Shown: in pieces, positions 36,547-47,597 of the stretch
Position numbering within the stretch: the first letter of the stretch is position 1
Layout of the letters: every line of letters begins with the position of its first letter
NCBI RefSeq assembly: GCF_000177195.2
Contig: NC_015953.1
Coordinates: 5,208,001 to 5,272,000 of the forward strand
Direction: 5' to 3'
Length of the DNA: 64,000 nt
DNA from: Streptomyces sp. SirexAA-E
Lineage (GTDB): Bacteria; Actinomycetota; Actinomycetes; Streptomycetales; Streptomycetaceae
Notes under the pieces: model-generated
Seen by the model: only the letters and a program-made list of their open reading frames with translations
Database searches by the model: none
Told to the model about the DNA's origin: nothing
Program-made: the position numbers and the translations under genes

Positions 36547-37523
36547 AGTACATCCTCCAGCGCATCGCCTTCTACGCCGTCACCGCGTGGGCCGCGATCA
36601 CCATCAACTTCCTGATCCCCCGCCTGATGCCGGGCGACCCCGTCGAGGCCCTGATGAGCCGCTACCAGGGGCAGCTCGACACCACCGCGATCGCCTCCCT
36701 GAAGGCGCTGTTCGGGCTGGACGAGAAGCAGTCGCTCTGGTCGCAGTACACCGACTACTGGTCGCACCTGCTCGACGGCGACCTCGGGCTGTCCTTCACC
36801 TTCTTCCCGACCCCGGTCGGCGAGGTGATCTCCCAGGCGCTCCCCTGGACGCTGGCCCTCGTCGGCATCACCACGCTCATCAGCTTCCTGCTCGGCACCG
36901 GTATCGGCGTCTACAGCGGCTGGCGGCGCGGCTCCTGGCTGGACGGACTGCTGCCCGTCACCACCTTCATCTCCTCGGTGCCCTACTTCTGGCTGGGCCT
37001 CATCGCCATCGCGGTGTTCGCGGTGAAGTGGCCGCTCTTCCCCTTCGAGGGCGGATACGACAGCTCCCTGGTCCCCGCCTTCGACTGGCCGTTCATCTCC
37101 AGCGCCCTCTACCACGGGGTGCTGCCCGGGGTGACGATCGTGCTGAGCGCCGTCGCCGGCTGGATCCTCGGCATGCGCAACATGATGGTGACCGTCTCCT
37201 CCGAGGACTACGTCATGGTGGCGCAGGCCAAGGGGCTCTCCGAGCGGCGGGTGATGTTCGCCTACGCCGCGCGCAACGCGATCCTGCCCAACATCTCCGC
37301 CTTCGCCCTCTCCCTCGGCTTCATCGTCAGCGGCACCCTGCTGGTCGAGATGGTCTTCAACTATCCCGGCATCGGCTTCCAGCTCCTCCAGGCCGTCGGG
37401 GCGAAGGACTACCCCCTGATGCAGGGCGTCTTCCTGATCATCACGCTCTCGGTGCTCGCCGCGAACCTGCTCGCGGACATGGCCTATGCCCTCCTCGACC
37501 CCCGCACCCGCAAGGAGGCATGA
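36543..37523 (+). CDS. ABC transporter permease (OppB/DppB type), 326 aa
   Basis: Inner-membrane permease with about six spans. Begins with KYILQRIAFYAVTAWAAITINFLIPRLMPGDPVE, the standard N-terminus of the family. The EAA loop for ATPase contact is in DYVMVAQAKGLSERRVMFAYAARNAILP. The GTG start overlaps the ATPase stop, so no independent ribosome site is needed. Confidence 0.94.
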   Translation: MKYILQRIAFYAVTAWAAITINFLIPRLMPGDPVEALMSRYQGQLDTTAIASLKALFGLDEKQSLWSQYTDYWSHLLDGDLGLSFTFFPTPVGEVISQALPWTLALVGITTLISFLLGTGIGVYSGWRRGSWLDGLLPVTTFISSVPYFWLGLIAIAVFAVKWPLFPFEGGYDSSLVPAFDWPFISSALYHGVLPGVTIVLSAVAGWILGMRNMMVTVSSEDYVMVAQAKGLSERRVMFAYAARNAILPNISAFALSLGFIVSGTLLVEMVFNYPGIGFQLLQAVGAKDYPLMQGVFLIITLSVLAANLLADMAYALLDPRTRKEA

Positions 37524-37528
37524 CAGGT

Positions 37529-38572
37529 ATGTCCGTCGCCGCCACCGACACCACCGTCCTCGACGACGTCCCCGCGCCCGCCACGGCCGGCCGGGCCAGG
37601 TTCCGCTTCCTGCGGGGCGGGAAGACCCGTACCGGGCTGCTGATCCTCGCGTTCTTCGCCCTCATCGCCGTCATCGGGCCCTGGATCGCCCCGTACGACC
37701 CGGACGCGATGAGCGACCAGCTGCTCCAGCCGCCCTCCGCCGACCACTGGTTCGGCACCACCCACACCGGTCAGGACGTGCTCTCCCAGATCCTGGTCGG
37801 CACCCGGGGCGTGCTCCTGGTCGGCTTCATCGCCGGGTTCCTGGCCACCGTGCTGTCCGTACTCATCGGGGTCACCGCCGGATTCCTCGGCGGGGCAGCC
37901 GACGAGATCCTCTCGATGTTCTCCAACGTCTTCCTGGTCATCCCCGGACTGCCGCTGATCATCATCATCGCGAGCTTCGTCGAGGACACCACGGACCTGC
38001 TGATCGCGTCCGTCATCGCGCTCACCTCCTGGGCCTGGGGATCGCGTGTGCTGCGTGCCCAGACCCTCTCGCTGCGGCGCCGCGACTACGTAGAGGCGGC
38101 CCGGGCCACCGGCGAGTCCACCTGGCGGATCATCATCTTCGAGGTGATGCCCAACCTCACCGCCGTCATCGCGTCCGGCTTCGTGGGCACCGTCATCTTC
38201 GCGATCCTCTCGGAGATCACCCTCGCCTTCATCGGCGTCGCCGACATCTCCCACTGGAACTGGGGCACCGTGCTCTTCTGGGCCCAGTCCAACCAGGCCC
38301 TGGCCCAGGGCGCCTGGTGGTGGTTCGTCCCCGCCGGCCTGTGCATCGCCCTGCTGGGCACCGCCCTCTCACTGATCAACTTCGGCATCGACGAGTTCGT
38401 GAACCCGCGACTGCGCACCGCGGCCGGGTCCTCCAAGAACGTCACGATGCGGGTCGGCTTCACCCCGGTGGCGCGCACCACCGCCCCCGTCGTACCACCG
38501 GCCCCCGCGCCGCAGGCGGCCCCCGGGCAGTCCGGTGACGCCCGTGAGACCAGCAAGGAGCACAGCGCATGA
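37529..38572 (+). CDS. ABC transporter permease (OppC/DppC type), 347 aa
   Basis: Second permease of the heterodimer. It has the family N-terminal segment (GLLILAFFALIAVIGPWIAPYDP), PPSADHWFGTTHTGQDVLSQI, and the EAA loop DYVEAARATGESTWRIIIFEVMPN. ATG 37529 lies ten bases after AAGGAGG; ATG 37520 is in frame but too close to that site. A Pro/Ala-rich tail ends the protein. Its stop overlaps the next ATPase gene by four bases. Confidence 0.93.
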   Translation: MSVAATDTTVLDDVPAPATAGRARFRFLRGGKTRTGLLILAFFALIAVIGPWIAPYDPDAMSDQLLQPPSADHWFGTTHTGQDVLSQILVGTRGVLLVGFIAGFLATVLSVLIGVTAGFLGGAADEILSMFSNVFLVIPGLPLIIIIASFVEDTTDLLIASVIALTSWAWGSRVLRAQTLSLRRRDYVEAARATGESTWRIIIFEVMPNLTAVIASGFVGTVIFAILSEITLAFIGVADISHWNWGTVLFWAQSNQALAQGAWWWFVPAGLCIALLGTALSLINFGIDEFVNPRLRTAAGSSKNVTMRVGFTPVARTTAPVVPPAPAPQAAPGQSGDARETSKEHSA

Positions 38573-39564
38573 CCGCCGAGCCGATCCTCACCATCAGCGG
38601 CCTGAACGTCGACTACGGCACCGGCGAGAGGGGCGTCCGCGCGCTCCGGGACATCGACCTCACCCTCCACCGCGGGGAGGTCCTCGGCCTCGCGGGCGAG
38701 TCGGGCTCCGGCAAGTCCACGCTGGCCTACGCCGTCACCCGGCTGCTCTCCCCGCCCGGCGTGATCACCGGCGGTGACGTCCACTACCACCGGCCGGGCG
38801 GGGACACCGTCGACATCCTGGCCCTGGCCCCGGACGAGCTGCGCGCCTTCCGCTGGCAGGAGCTGTCGATCGTGTTCCAGGGGGCGATGAACTCACTCAA
38901 CCCGGTGCACACCGTCCACAGCCAGCTCACCGACGTCCTCGTGGCCCACCGCCCGCAGATGCGGGCGGCCGAGCGGACGGCACGGGCCGAGGAACTGCTC
39001 GCGCTGGTCGGCATATCCGCCGACCGGCTGGCCGCCTACCCGCACCAGCTCTCCGGCGGTATGCGCCAGCGCGTGATGATCGCGATGGCGCTCGCGCTGG
39101 AACCCGAGATCGTCATCATGGACGAGCCCACCACCGCGCTCGACGTGGTGATGCAGCGACAGATCCTGCGCAAGCTGGTCGAGCTGCGGGAACAGCTCTC
39201 CTTCTCCGTCGTGTTCATCACCCACGACATCTCGCTGCTGATCGAGTTCTCCGACCGCATCGCGATCATGTACGGCGGCCGGATCGTCGAGCAGGCGGGC
39301 GCCGCGGACATCTACCGCGACCCCCGGCACCCCTACAGCGACGGCCTGCTGCACTCCTTCCCCGCACTGCACGGCCCGCGCCGCGAGCTCACCGGTATCC
39401 CCGGCTCGCCCCCGCACCTGTCGGCGATGCCCACCGGCTGCGCCTTCCACCCACGCTGCGGCAAGGCCTTCGAGCCGTGCGCAGGCCAGGTCCCCGTGCT
39501 CACCCGGCCCGAGGACGGCCAGGAGCGCGAGGTCGCCTGCTGGCTGCACACCCCGCCCGCCTGA
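38569..39564 (+). CDS. ABC transporter ATP-binding protein (OppD/DppD type), 331 aa
   Basis: Second ATPase of the importer. Walker A GESGSGKST, signature LSGGMRQRVMIAMAL, Walker B VIIMDEPTTALDVVMQ, His in FITHDISLL, and the C-terminal Cys motif GCAFHPRCGKAFEPC. It completes a five-component uptake system (lipoprotein, two permeases, two ATPases). The GH1 gene follows 50 bases later and is probably in the same transcript. Confidence 0.94.
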   Translation: MTAEPILTISGLNVDYGTGERGVRALRDIDLTLHRGEVLGLAGESGSGKSTLAYAVTRLLSPPGVITGGDVHYHRPGGDTVDILALAPDELRAFRWQELSIVFQGAMNSLNPVHTVHSQLTDVLVAHRPQMRAAERTARAEELLALVGISADRLAAYPHQLSGGMRQRVMIAMALALEPEIVIMDEPTTALDVVMQRQILRKLVELREQLSFSVVFITHDISLLIEFSDRIAIMYGGRIVEQAGAADIYRDPRHPYSDGLLHSFPALHGPRRELTGIPGSPPHLSAMPTGCAFHPRCGKAFEPCAGQVPVLTRPEDGQEREVACWLHTPPA

Positions 39565-39614
39565 GCCGGCCCCCCGCGCGCACTTCCCCACCACACCCGG
39601 AGTTACGGAGAACC

Positions 39615-41027
<1,413 letters not shown>

Positions 41028-41049
41028 GACACGTCAGGAGCACCCCCAC

Positions 41050-42930
41050 ATGCCCTCCCGTACGACGTTGATCGCCACCACCGCGGCCCTGGTCGCCCTC
41101 GCCGCCCCCATGGCCTTCGCGGCTCCCGCCCCCGCCCCCGACCCCGCCGTCGAGGCCGCCGCCGCGGCCTGGGACACCGACCGCGCGGCGTCCGCCTACG
41201 CGGCGAACCCCGCCGCCGTCACCGCGTCCGGCAGCGAGAACCCCGCCTCCGGACCGGGCGCCGCCACCGACGGCGACGCCACCACCCGCTGGTCCAGCGA
41301 CTTCGCCGACAACGCCTGGATACGCGTCGACCTCGGCTCCACCATCCGGATCAACCAGGTGAAGCTGGAGTGGGAGGCCGCCTACGGCAAGAAGTACGTC
41401 CTGGAAGTCTCCAAGGACGGCACCAACTGGACCCCCTTCTACACGGAGGACGCGGGCACCGGCGGCACCGTCACCGCCCACACCTACCCGCAGGAGGTCA
41501 CCGGCCGCTACGTGCGGATGCGCGGCGTCGAACGCGCCACGGCCTGGGGCTACTCCCTCTTCTCCTTCCAGGTCTACGGGGGCGAGCCGGCCCCCGCCTC
41601 GACCACCCGCAGCAACCTCGCCCTCAACCACCCCGCCTACGGCGACCTCTACCAGCACGCCGGCAACTCGCCCGCATTCGTCACCGACGGCGGCTGGCCC
41701 GCCGACCTGAAGGCGGACCGCTCCCGCTGGTCCTCCGACTGGAACGCGGACCGCTGGGTCGGCGTCGACCTCGGCGCGACCTCCACCATCAACAGCGTCG
41801 ACCTCTACTGGGAGGCGGCCTACGCCGTCGACTACGAGATCCAGGTGTCCGACGACAACCGGACCTGGCGGACCGTCCACCGCCCCTCCGCCGCCGAGGT
41901 CGCCGCCAGACGCGCCGACGTCAAGGCCCCGGCCGAGGCCGTCGGACGCCACGACACCATCAACCTGCCCACCCCGGCCACCGGCCGCTACGTCCGGATG
42001 CTGGGCAAGGAGCGCCGTTCCTTCTACAACCCGGCACCCTCCACCGCCCAGTTCGGCTACTCGCTCTACGAGTTCCAGGTGTGGGGCACCGGCGGCAGCG
42101 CGGACGCCGCCTACCCCGCCCTGCCCAAGAACCCCGGCGGCGCCTACCGCACCACCTTCTTCGACGACTTCACCGGCTCCGGCCTGGACCGCTCCAAGTG
42201 GCGCGTGGTGCGCACCGGTACGGAGATGGGCCCGGTCAACGGGGAGTCCCAGGCCTACGTCGACTCGCCGGACAACATCCGTACCGAGAACGGCGCCCTG
42301 GTCCTGGAGTCCAAGTACTGCAAGGGCTGCACCCCCACGCCCAACGGCACCTTCGACTTCACCTCGGGCCGCGTCGACACCAACACCAAGTTCGACTTCA
42401 CCTACGGCAAGGTGAGCGCCCGTATGAAGCTCCCGGTCGGCGACGGTTTCTGGCCGGCGTTCTGGCTGCTGGGCAGCGACGTCGACGACCCGGCGGTCTC
42501 CTGGCCCGGCTCCGGCGAGACGGACATCATGGAGAACATCGGCTACGGCGACTGGACCAGCTCCGGCCTGCACGGACCCGGCTACTCCGCAGACGGCAAC
42601 ATCGGCGCCTCCCAGACCTACCCGAACGGCGGCCGGGCCGACGAGTGGCACACCTACGGCGTCGAATGGACCCCCGAAGGCATGACCTTCACCGTCGACG
42701 ACCGCGTCGTGCAGCAGACCTCCCGCCAGAAGCTGGAGTCCACCCGCGGCAAGTGGGTCTTCGACCACAACCAGTACGTGATCCTCAACCTGGCCCTCGG
42801 CGGCGCCTACCCGGGCGGATACAACCAGGTCACCCAGCCCTACTGGGGCCTTCCGCAGTCCAGCGTCGACCGCATCGCACAGGGCGGCATCAAGGCGGAG
42901 ATCGACTGGGTACGGGTCGAGCAGAAGTAA
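41050..42930 (+). CDS. Secreted GH16 endo-beta-glucanase with two discoidin-like domains, 626 aa
   Basis: Extracellular endoglucanase, probably acting on beta-1,3-glucan. After a signal peptide (cleavage near MAFAAPAPAP) come two F5/8 type C (CBM32-like) domains, about 45-180 (DGDATTRWSSDFADNAWIRVDLG) and 185-350 (RSRWSSDWNADRWVGVDLG). The GH16 domain fills 360-626. The catalytic block is ETDIMEN with Glu490, Asp492 and Glu495. Tandem N-terminal CBM32 domains suggest attachment to an insoluble or branched polysaccharide. A hairpin follows the stop. Confidence 0.93.
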   Translation: MPSRTTLIATTAALVALAAPMAFAAPAPAPDPAVEAAAAAWDTDRAASAYAANPAAVTASGSENPASGPGAATDGDATTRWSSDFADNAWIRVDLGSTIRINQVKLEWEAAYGKKYVLEVSKDGTNWTPFYTEDAGTGGTVTAHTYPQEVTGRYVRMRGVERATAWGYSLFSFQVYGGEPAPASTTRSNLALNHPAYGDLYQHAGNSPAFVTDGGWPADLKADRSRWSSDWNADRWVGVDLGATSTINSVDLYWEAAYAVDYEIQVSDDNRTWRTVHRPSAAEVAARRADVKAPAEAVGRHDTINLPTPATGRYVRMLGKERRSFYNPAPSTAQFGYSLYEFQVWGTGGSADAAYPALPKNPGGAYRTTFFDDFTGSGLDRSKWRVVRTGTEMGPVNGESQAYVDSPDNIRTENGALVLESKYCKGCTPTPNGTFDFTSGRVDTNTKFDFTYGKVSARMKLPVGDGFWPAFWLLGSDVDDPAVSWPGSGETDIMENIGYGDWTSSGLHGPGYSADGNIGASQTYPNGGRADEWHTYGVEWTPEGMTFTVDDRVVQQTSRQKLESTRGKWVFDHNQYVILNLALGGAYPGGYNQVTQPYWGLPQSSVDRIAQGGIKAEIDWVRVEQK

Positions 42931-42943
42931 CGCGCGCGTCCTT

Positions 42944-42980
42944 CCGCCCGGCCCCGCTCCACACGGACGGGGCCGGGCGG
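42944..42980 (+). terminator. Hairpin between GH16 and GH3 genes
   Basis: Thirteen-base perfect stem CCGCCCGGCCCCG (42944-42956) with CGGGGCCGGGCGG (42968-42980), eleven-base loop. It could end or attenuate the operon before the final GH3 gene. Confidence 0.65.
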
Positions 42981-43027
42981 TCCGTCCACCGTCCTCACGG
43001 ACCCGTGCACCACTCAGGAGAGCCGCC

Positions 43028-46000
43028 ATGCCCCGTATCCCGTACACCCGCGCCCGCCACCGGGCGAGACCGGTCACCGCCGCGCTCGCCGCCGCGGCGG
43101 TCCTCGGTTCCCTGCTCGCCGGCGCCGTCCCCAGCGCGGCGGCCGACGGCGACGACCCCGCCCCCGTCCTCGTCGACCGCTTCGAGGGCGAGGTCCCGTT
43201 CGGCGGCCCGCCCGCCGACTCCCTGTTCACCTGGGGCGGCGACGCCGACGACCACCCGACCCTGGCCTTCGAGGAACGCGCCGACGCCCCCGAGGGCGAC
43301 AAGGTCCTCGCGGGCACCTACGACATCAGCGGATACGGCGGATACAGCCACGAGTTCGCCGTCGGCGAGCCGCCCGCCGACTGGACCGCCCACCAGGGCA
43401 TCCGCTTCTGGTGGTACGGACAGAACACCGCGCCGCTGCCCCCGGGTTCCGGCAAGCGCGTCCACTTCGAGATCAAGGACGGCGGCGCGCACGGCGGCGC
43501 CTCCGAGCTGTGGACCACCTCCTTCACCGACGACTGGGAGGGGTGGCACCAGGTCGAGATCCCCTTCGCCGACTTCGTCTACCGCGCGGACTACCAGCCC
43601 GTCGGCGGCATCGACCAGGTCCTCGGGCTCGACGAGATGTGGGGCTACGCCCTCACCCTGCCCACCGGCGCCCCCGGCTCCTTCGCCATGGACGCCGTGG
43701 AGCTCTACGGCAAGGCCGACCCGGCCCTGAAGGCGAGCGTCGTCGTCGGCTCCGCCGTCCACCCGGTCAAGGACGGCGGCACCGCGGACATCGGGATCTC
43801 CGTCGCCACCACCGGATCGGGACCGCTGGAGGAGCCCGTCACCGTTGCCTACACCACCCGGGGCGGCACCGCCGAGCCGGGCACGGACTACACACCGGTC
43901 AGCGGCACACACACCTTCCCCGCGGGCACCGCCTCCGGCACCACGCACACCGTCTCCGTCGCCACCGCCGAGGCCGAGGCCCCGGGCGCGGCGAAGACGA
44001 TCCCGCTGGAACTCACCGTCACCGGGGCGAAGCCGCCCAAGGAGAACCCGCAGGTCGTCATCGACGCCCACGGGCTGCCGTACCAGGACGCGAAGCTGCC
44101 GGTGGAGAAGCGGGTCAAGGACCTGCTGGCGCGGATGTCGCCCGCCGAGAAGGCCGGCCAGATGACCCAGGCCGAGCGCAACGCCCTGTCGTCGCAGGGC
44201 GACATCGCCGCCTACGACCTCGGCTCGCTGCTCTCCGGCGGCGGGTCCGTGCCCACCCCGAACACGCCCGAGGCCTGGGCGAAGATGATCGACGGCTACC
44301 AGCTGCGGGCGCAGGCCACCCGTTTCCAGATCCCGCTGATCTACGGCGTGGACGCGGTGCACGGCCACAACAACGTCGTCGGCTCGACGATCATGCCGCA
44401 CAACATCGGCATCGGCGCCGGCCGTGACCCGAAGCTCGCCGAGAGGACGGGCGCCGTCACCGCGAACGAGGTCCGCGCCACCGGCGTCCCGTGGGACTTC
44501 GCCCCCTGCGTCTGCGTCACCCGCGACGAACGCTGGGGCCGCTCCTACGAGGCGTACGGCGAGGACCCCGCCCTGGTCGAGGCGATGGAGACCGTCATCA
44601 CCGGCATGCAGGGCCACGCCTCCGGCAGGGACCTGGCCCGCGACGACAAGGTGCTGGCCACCGCCAAGCACTACGTCGGCGACGGCGGCACCGAGTTCGG
44701 CTCCTCCACCACCGGGTCGTACACCATCGACCAAGGCGTCACCAAGGTCACCCGGCAGGAGCTGGAGGCCGTCCACCTGGCGCCGTTCGCCGAGTCCGTG
44801 AAGCGGGGCGTCGGCACCGTCATGCCGTCCTACTCGTCGCTGGACGTCATCGGCGACGGCGTCGGACCGGTGAAGATGCACGCGCACGCCGAGATGATCA
44901 ACGGCGTGCTCAAGGACCGGATGGGCTTCGAAGGCTTCGTCGTCAGCGACTGGCAGGCCATCGACCAGATCCCCGGCGACTACGCGAGCGACGTGCGCAC
45001 CTCGGTCAACGCCGGGCTCGACATGATCATGGTCCCGACCGCCTACCAGCAGTTCACCAGGACACTCCAGGACGAGGTCGCCGCCGGCCGGATCGGCCAG
45101 GCCCGGATCGACGACGCGGTCTCCCGGATCCTGACCCAGAAGTTCCGCCTCGGCCTCTTCGAGAAGCCGTACGCGGACCCCGCCCACCTCGACGAGGTCG
45201 GCTCTCCGGCGCACCGCGCGGTCGCCCGTGAGGCCGCCGCCAAGTCCCAGGTCCTGCTGAAGAACGACGGCGCACTGCTCCCGCTGAAGACCTCGCAGAA
45301 GGTGTACGTCGCCGGGTCGAACGCCGACGACCTCGGCAATCAGGCCGGCGGCTGGACCATCAGCTGGCAGGGCGCCTCCGGTGCCACCACCCAAGGCACC
45401 ACGATCCTGGAGGGCATCAGGAAGACCGGTGCGAAGCCCACGTACTCGAAGGACGCCTCCGCCCCCACCGACGGCTACGACGTCGGCGTGGTCGTCGTCG
45501 GCGAGACGCCCTACGCCGAGGGCATCGGTGACGTCGGCAACGGCCACGACCTGGAGCTCGGCGACGCCGACCAGAAGGCCGTCGACACGGTCTGCGCCGC
45601 CATGAGGTGCGCGGTCCTGATCGTCTCCGGACGCCCCCAGCTCATCGGCGACCGGCTCGGTGACATCGACGCGCTGGTCGCCTCCTGGCTGCCCGGTACC
45701 GAGGGCGACGGCGTCGCCGACGTCCTCTACGGCAAGCGGGCCTTCACCGGCCAGCTCCCGGTGACGTGGCCGAAGTCCGAGTCGCAGCTGCCGATCAACG
45801 TCGGCGACAGCGCGTACGACCCGCAGTTCCCCTACGGCTGGGGACTGACCACCCTGAAGAAGGCGCCCGGTGGCGGCGAACTCACCCTCGCCGCCCTCGC
45901 CGTCGCCGCGCAGGTCGCCCAGAAGGCGGGGCTCGGCAGCACTCCGGCGGGCAAGGCGATCGTGGACCAGGCCCGGCTCATGGTCCAGCAGAAGACCGGC

Positions 46001-46114
46001 GGGAAGCTGACCGCGAAGGTGTCCAAGCCGTTCGCCGAGGCCGACCACCTGCTGCTCACCGGTGACCTCACCGGAGCCGTCGCCGAGCTGCGCACCGCCT
46101 ACCGAGCGGCGTAG
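43028..46114 (+). CDS. Secreted multi-domain GH3 glucosidase, 1028 aa
   Basis: Extracellular GH3 enzyme, likely an exo-beta-1,3-glucanase or broad beta-glucosidase. Order: signal peptide (cleavage near PSAAADGD), a CBM11-like beta-sandwich (about 45-235), a Calx-beta-like segment (about 238-335), then GH3 barrel and sandwich domains (about 345-945). The nucleophile is Asp641 in GFVVSDWQAID. A helical tail of about 80 residues after the usual GH3 end (YGWGLTTL) has no recognised domain. ATG 43028 follows AGGAGAG. Last gene of the locus, ended by a 16-bp hairpin. Confidence 0.93.
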   Translation: MPRIPYTRARHRARPVTAALAAAAVLGSLLAGAVPSAAADGDDPAPVLVDRFEGEVPFGGPPADSLFTWGGDADDHPTLAFEERADAPEGDKVLAGTYDISGYGGYSHEFAVGEPPADWTAHQGIRFWWYGQNTAPLPPGSGKRVHFEIKDGGAHGGASELWTTSFTDDWEGWHQVEIPFADFVYRADYQPVGGIDQVLGLDEMWGYALTLPTGAPGSFAMDAVELYGKADPALKASVVVGSAVHPVKDGGTADIGISVATTGSGPLEEPVTVAYTTRGGTAEPGTDYTPVSGTHTFPAGTASGTTHTVSVATAEAEAPGAAKTIPLELTVTGAKPPKENPQVVIDAHGLPYQDAKLPVEKRVKDLLARMSPAEKAGQMTQAERNALSSQGDIAAYDLGSLLSGGGSVPTPNTPEAWAKMIDGYQLRAQATRFQIPLIYGVDAVHGHNNVVGSTIMPHNIGIGAGRDPKLAERTGAVTANEVRATGVPWDFAPCVCVTRDERWGRSYEAYGEDPALVEAMETVITGMQGHASGRDLARDDKVLATAKHYVGDGGTEFGSSTTGSYTIDQGVTKVTRQELEAVHLAPFAESVKRGVGTVMPSYSSLDVIGDGVGPVKMHAHAEMINGVLKDRMGFEGFVVSDWQAIDQIPGDYASDVRTSVNAGLDMIMVPTAYQQFTRTLQDEVAAGRIGQARIDDAVSRILTQKFRLGLFEKPYADPAHLDEVGSPAHRAVAREAAAKSQVLLKNDGALLPLKTSQKVYVAGSNADDLGNQAGGWTISWQGASGATTQGTTILEGIRKTGAKPTYSKDASAPTDGYDVGVVVVGETPYAEGIGDVGNGHDLELGDADQKAVDTVCAAMRCAVLIVSGRPQLIGDRLGDIDALVASWLPGTEGDGVADVLYGKRAFTGQLPVTWPKSESQLPINVGDSAYDPQFPYGWGLTTLKKAPGGGELTLAALAVAAQVAQKAGLGSTPAGKAIVDQARLMVQQKTGGKLTAKVSKPFAEADHLLLTGDLTGAVAELRTAYRAA

Positions 46115-46126
46115 CAGGCCGGACGG

Positions 46127-46162
46127 ACCCGGGCGGGTGACGCGTTCGTCACCCGCCCGGGT
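46127..46162 (+). terminator. Strong terminator of the beta-glucan locus
   Basis: Sixteen-base perfect stem (46127-46142 with 46147-46162) and a four-base loop, 12 bases after the GH3 stop and only 12 bases before the next gene. There is no long T tract. Confidence 0.85.
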
Positions 46163-46174
46163 TACGTTTGATAT

Positions 46175-47563
46175 ATGCGGAAGAGGCTGCTCGTCCCCCT
46201 GTGGGCTGGTTTGCTGCTGATACTTTCGGCGGCCGTGCTGGCGATGTCCCCCGCCGCCCCGGCCGCCGCCCCCGCCACCCTCGACGACGCGGCCCGCGCC
46301 CTGCGCCAGGGCCCCGTGTACGTGGACCCGGCAGCAGCGGACCAGCTCTCCCCCTCCCAGGAAAAGGCGCTCGAGAAGAAGATCGAGGACGCCGACAAGC
46401 CGGTCTTCGTGGCCGTGCTGCCCCAGTCGTCCGCCTACCCACCGGACGACCTCCTCCAGAACCTGCGGACCGACACCGGAATCACCGGCGTCTACGCCGT
46501 CCGCCTCGGGGACGGGTTCGACGCCGGGGCCGACCCGCAGGTGATGCCGGTACGGGCGGTCGCCAACCTCACCACCGCCGTCAAGGCACCCGGCACGGAC
46601 ACCGACGCCGCCGCCCAGCTCGATGCCTTCGTCGACCGCGCCGTCGAACAGGCCCGGGGCAGCGCCCCCGCCTCCTGGTCCGGCGGGACGAACGACGGCG
46701 GTGCGCGCGGCGCCGCCCCGGTGGCCGGGCTCATCGTCCTCGGCGGGGTCGCCGTCGTCGGCGGCGCCGCCGCGTACACGGTCGTCCGCCGCAACCGCAA
46801 ACGCCAGGAAGAGGAGGAGCGGACCTCCCTCGACAAGCTCCGGATCGTCGTGGACGAGGACATCACCTCCTACGGCGAGACCCTGGACCGCCTGGACTTC
46901 CACCCGGCGGAGGCGGGCGCCGACGACGCGATGCGCGCCGACTACGAGCGCGCGCTCGACTCCTACGAGGACGCCAAGTCCCGCATGGCCGCCGCCCGCC
47001 GTCCCTCCGACGTCCGGGGCGTGACCCAGGCCCTGGAGGACGGCCGTTACTCGCTCGCCGTCCTGGACGCCCGGCGCAACCACCGCGAGCTCCCCGCCCG
47101 CCGGCCGCCCTGCTTCTTCGACCCCCGGCACGGCCCGTCGGTCGCCGACGTGGTGTGGAGGCCGTCCGGCGGCACCGCCCGGGAGGTCCCCGTCTGCGGT
47201 GCGGACGAGGTCCGGCTCCGCGAGGGCGAGGACCCGATGAGCCGTACGGTCGACGTGGGCGACGGCTCCCGACGCCCGTACTGGGAGGCCGGACCGGCGT
47301 ACGGACCCTGGGCCGGCGGCTACTTCGGCGGCGGACTGCTGCCCGGCCTGCTGGTCGGCACGATGCTCGGCTCGATGCTCTCGACCCCCGCCTACGCGGC
47401 CGAGTACGGCGGCGGTGACTTCGGCGCCGGCATGGGCGGCGGTGACTGGGGCGGAGGCGACTTCTCCGGCTCCGACTTCGACTCCTCCGGCTTCGGGGGG
47501 AGCGGATTCGGCGACGGCGGCGGATTCGGAGGCGGCGGCGGATTCGACGGCGGCGGGTTCTGA
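46175..47563 (+). CDS. Membrane protein with Gly/Asp-rich C-terminus, 462 aa
   Basis: Not assigned to a named family. It starts with a signal or anchor (MRKRLLVPLWAGLLLILSAA), then an extracytoplasmic part to about 190, a second span (VAGLIVLGGVAVVGGAAAYTVV), and a charged Arg/Glu-rich segment with coiled-coil character. Then comes a Cys-containing part (RRPPCFFDPRHGP, VPVCGADEVRLREGEDPMSR), another hydrophobic patch and a long Gly-rich tail built from GGGDF/GSGFGDGGG-like units. There is no ribosome site; TTTGATAT ends just before the ATG, so the mRNA may be leaderless. Confidence 0.8.
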   Translation: MRKRLLVPLWAGLLLILSAAVLAMSPAAPAAAPATLDDAARALRQGPVYVDPAAADQLSPSQEKALEKKIEDADKPVFVAVLPQSSAYPPDDLLQNLRTDTGITGVYAVRLGDGFDAGADPQVMPVRAVANLTTAVKAPGTDTDAAAQLDAFVDRAVEQARGSAPASWSGGTNDGGARGAAPVAGLIVLGGVAVVGGAAAYTVVRRNRKRQEEEERTSLDKLRIVVDEDITSYGETLDRLDFHPAEAGADDAMRADYERALDSYEDAKSRMAAARRPSDVRGVTQALEDGRYSLAVLDARRNHRELPARRPPCFFDPRHGPSVADVVWRPSGGTAREVPVCGADEVRLREGEDPMSRTVDVGDGSRRPYWEAGPAYGPWAGGYFGGGLLPGLLVGTMLGSMLSTPAYAAEYGGGDFGAGMGGGDWGGGDFSGSDFDSSGFGGSGFGDGGGFGGGGGFDGGGF

Positions 47564-47597
47564 GCCGGCCGCCCGTCCGCGCCCGCGCGGTGCCCGG

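Noticed and set aside
42995..47131. Very long open frame on the minus strand (over 1300 codons) opposite the GH3 and Gly-rich protein genes
   Set aside because: It is the antisense shadow of strongly GC3-biased genes; its translation is low-complexity Gly/Val/Asp/Arg with no family, and the plus strand has complete recognised proteins.
47400..47563. GGC-rich repeats at the end of the Gly-rich protein as a CRISPR-like or satellite array
   Set aside because: The repeats are codon-level Gly/Asp/Phe repeats in frame, with irregular units and no spacers.
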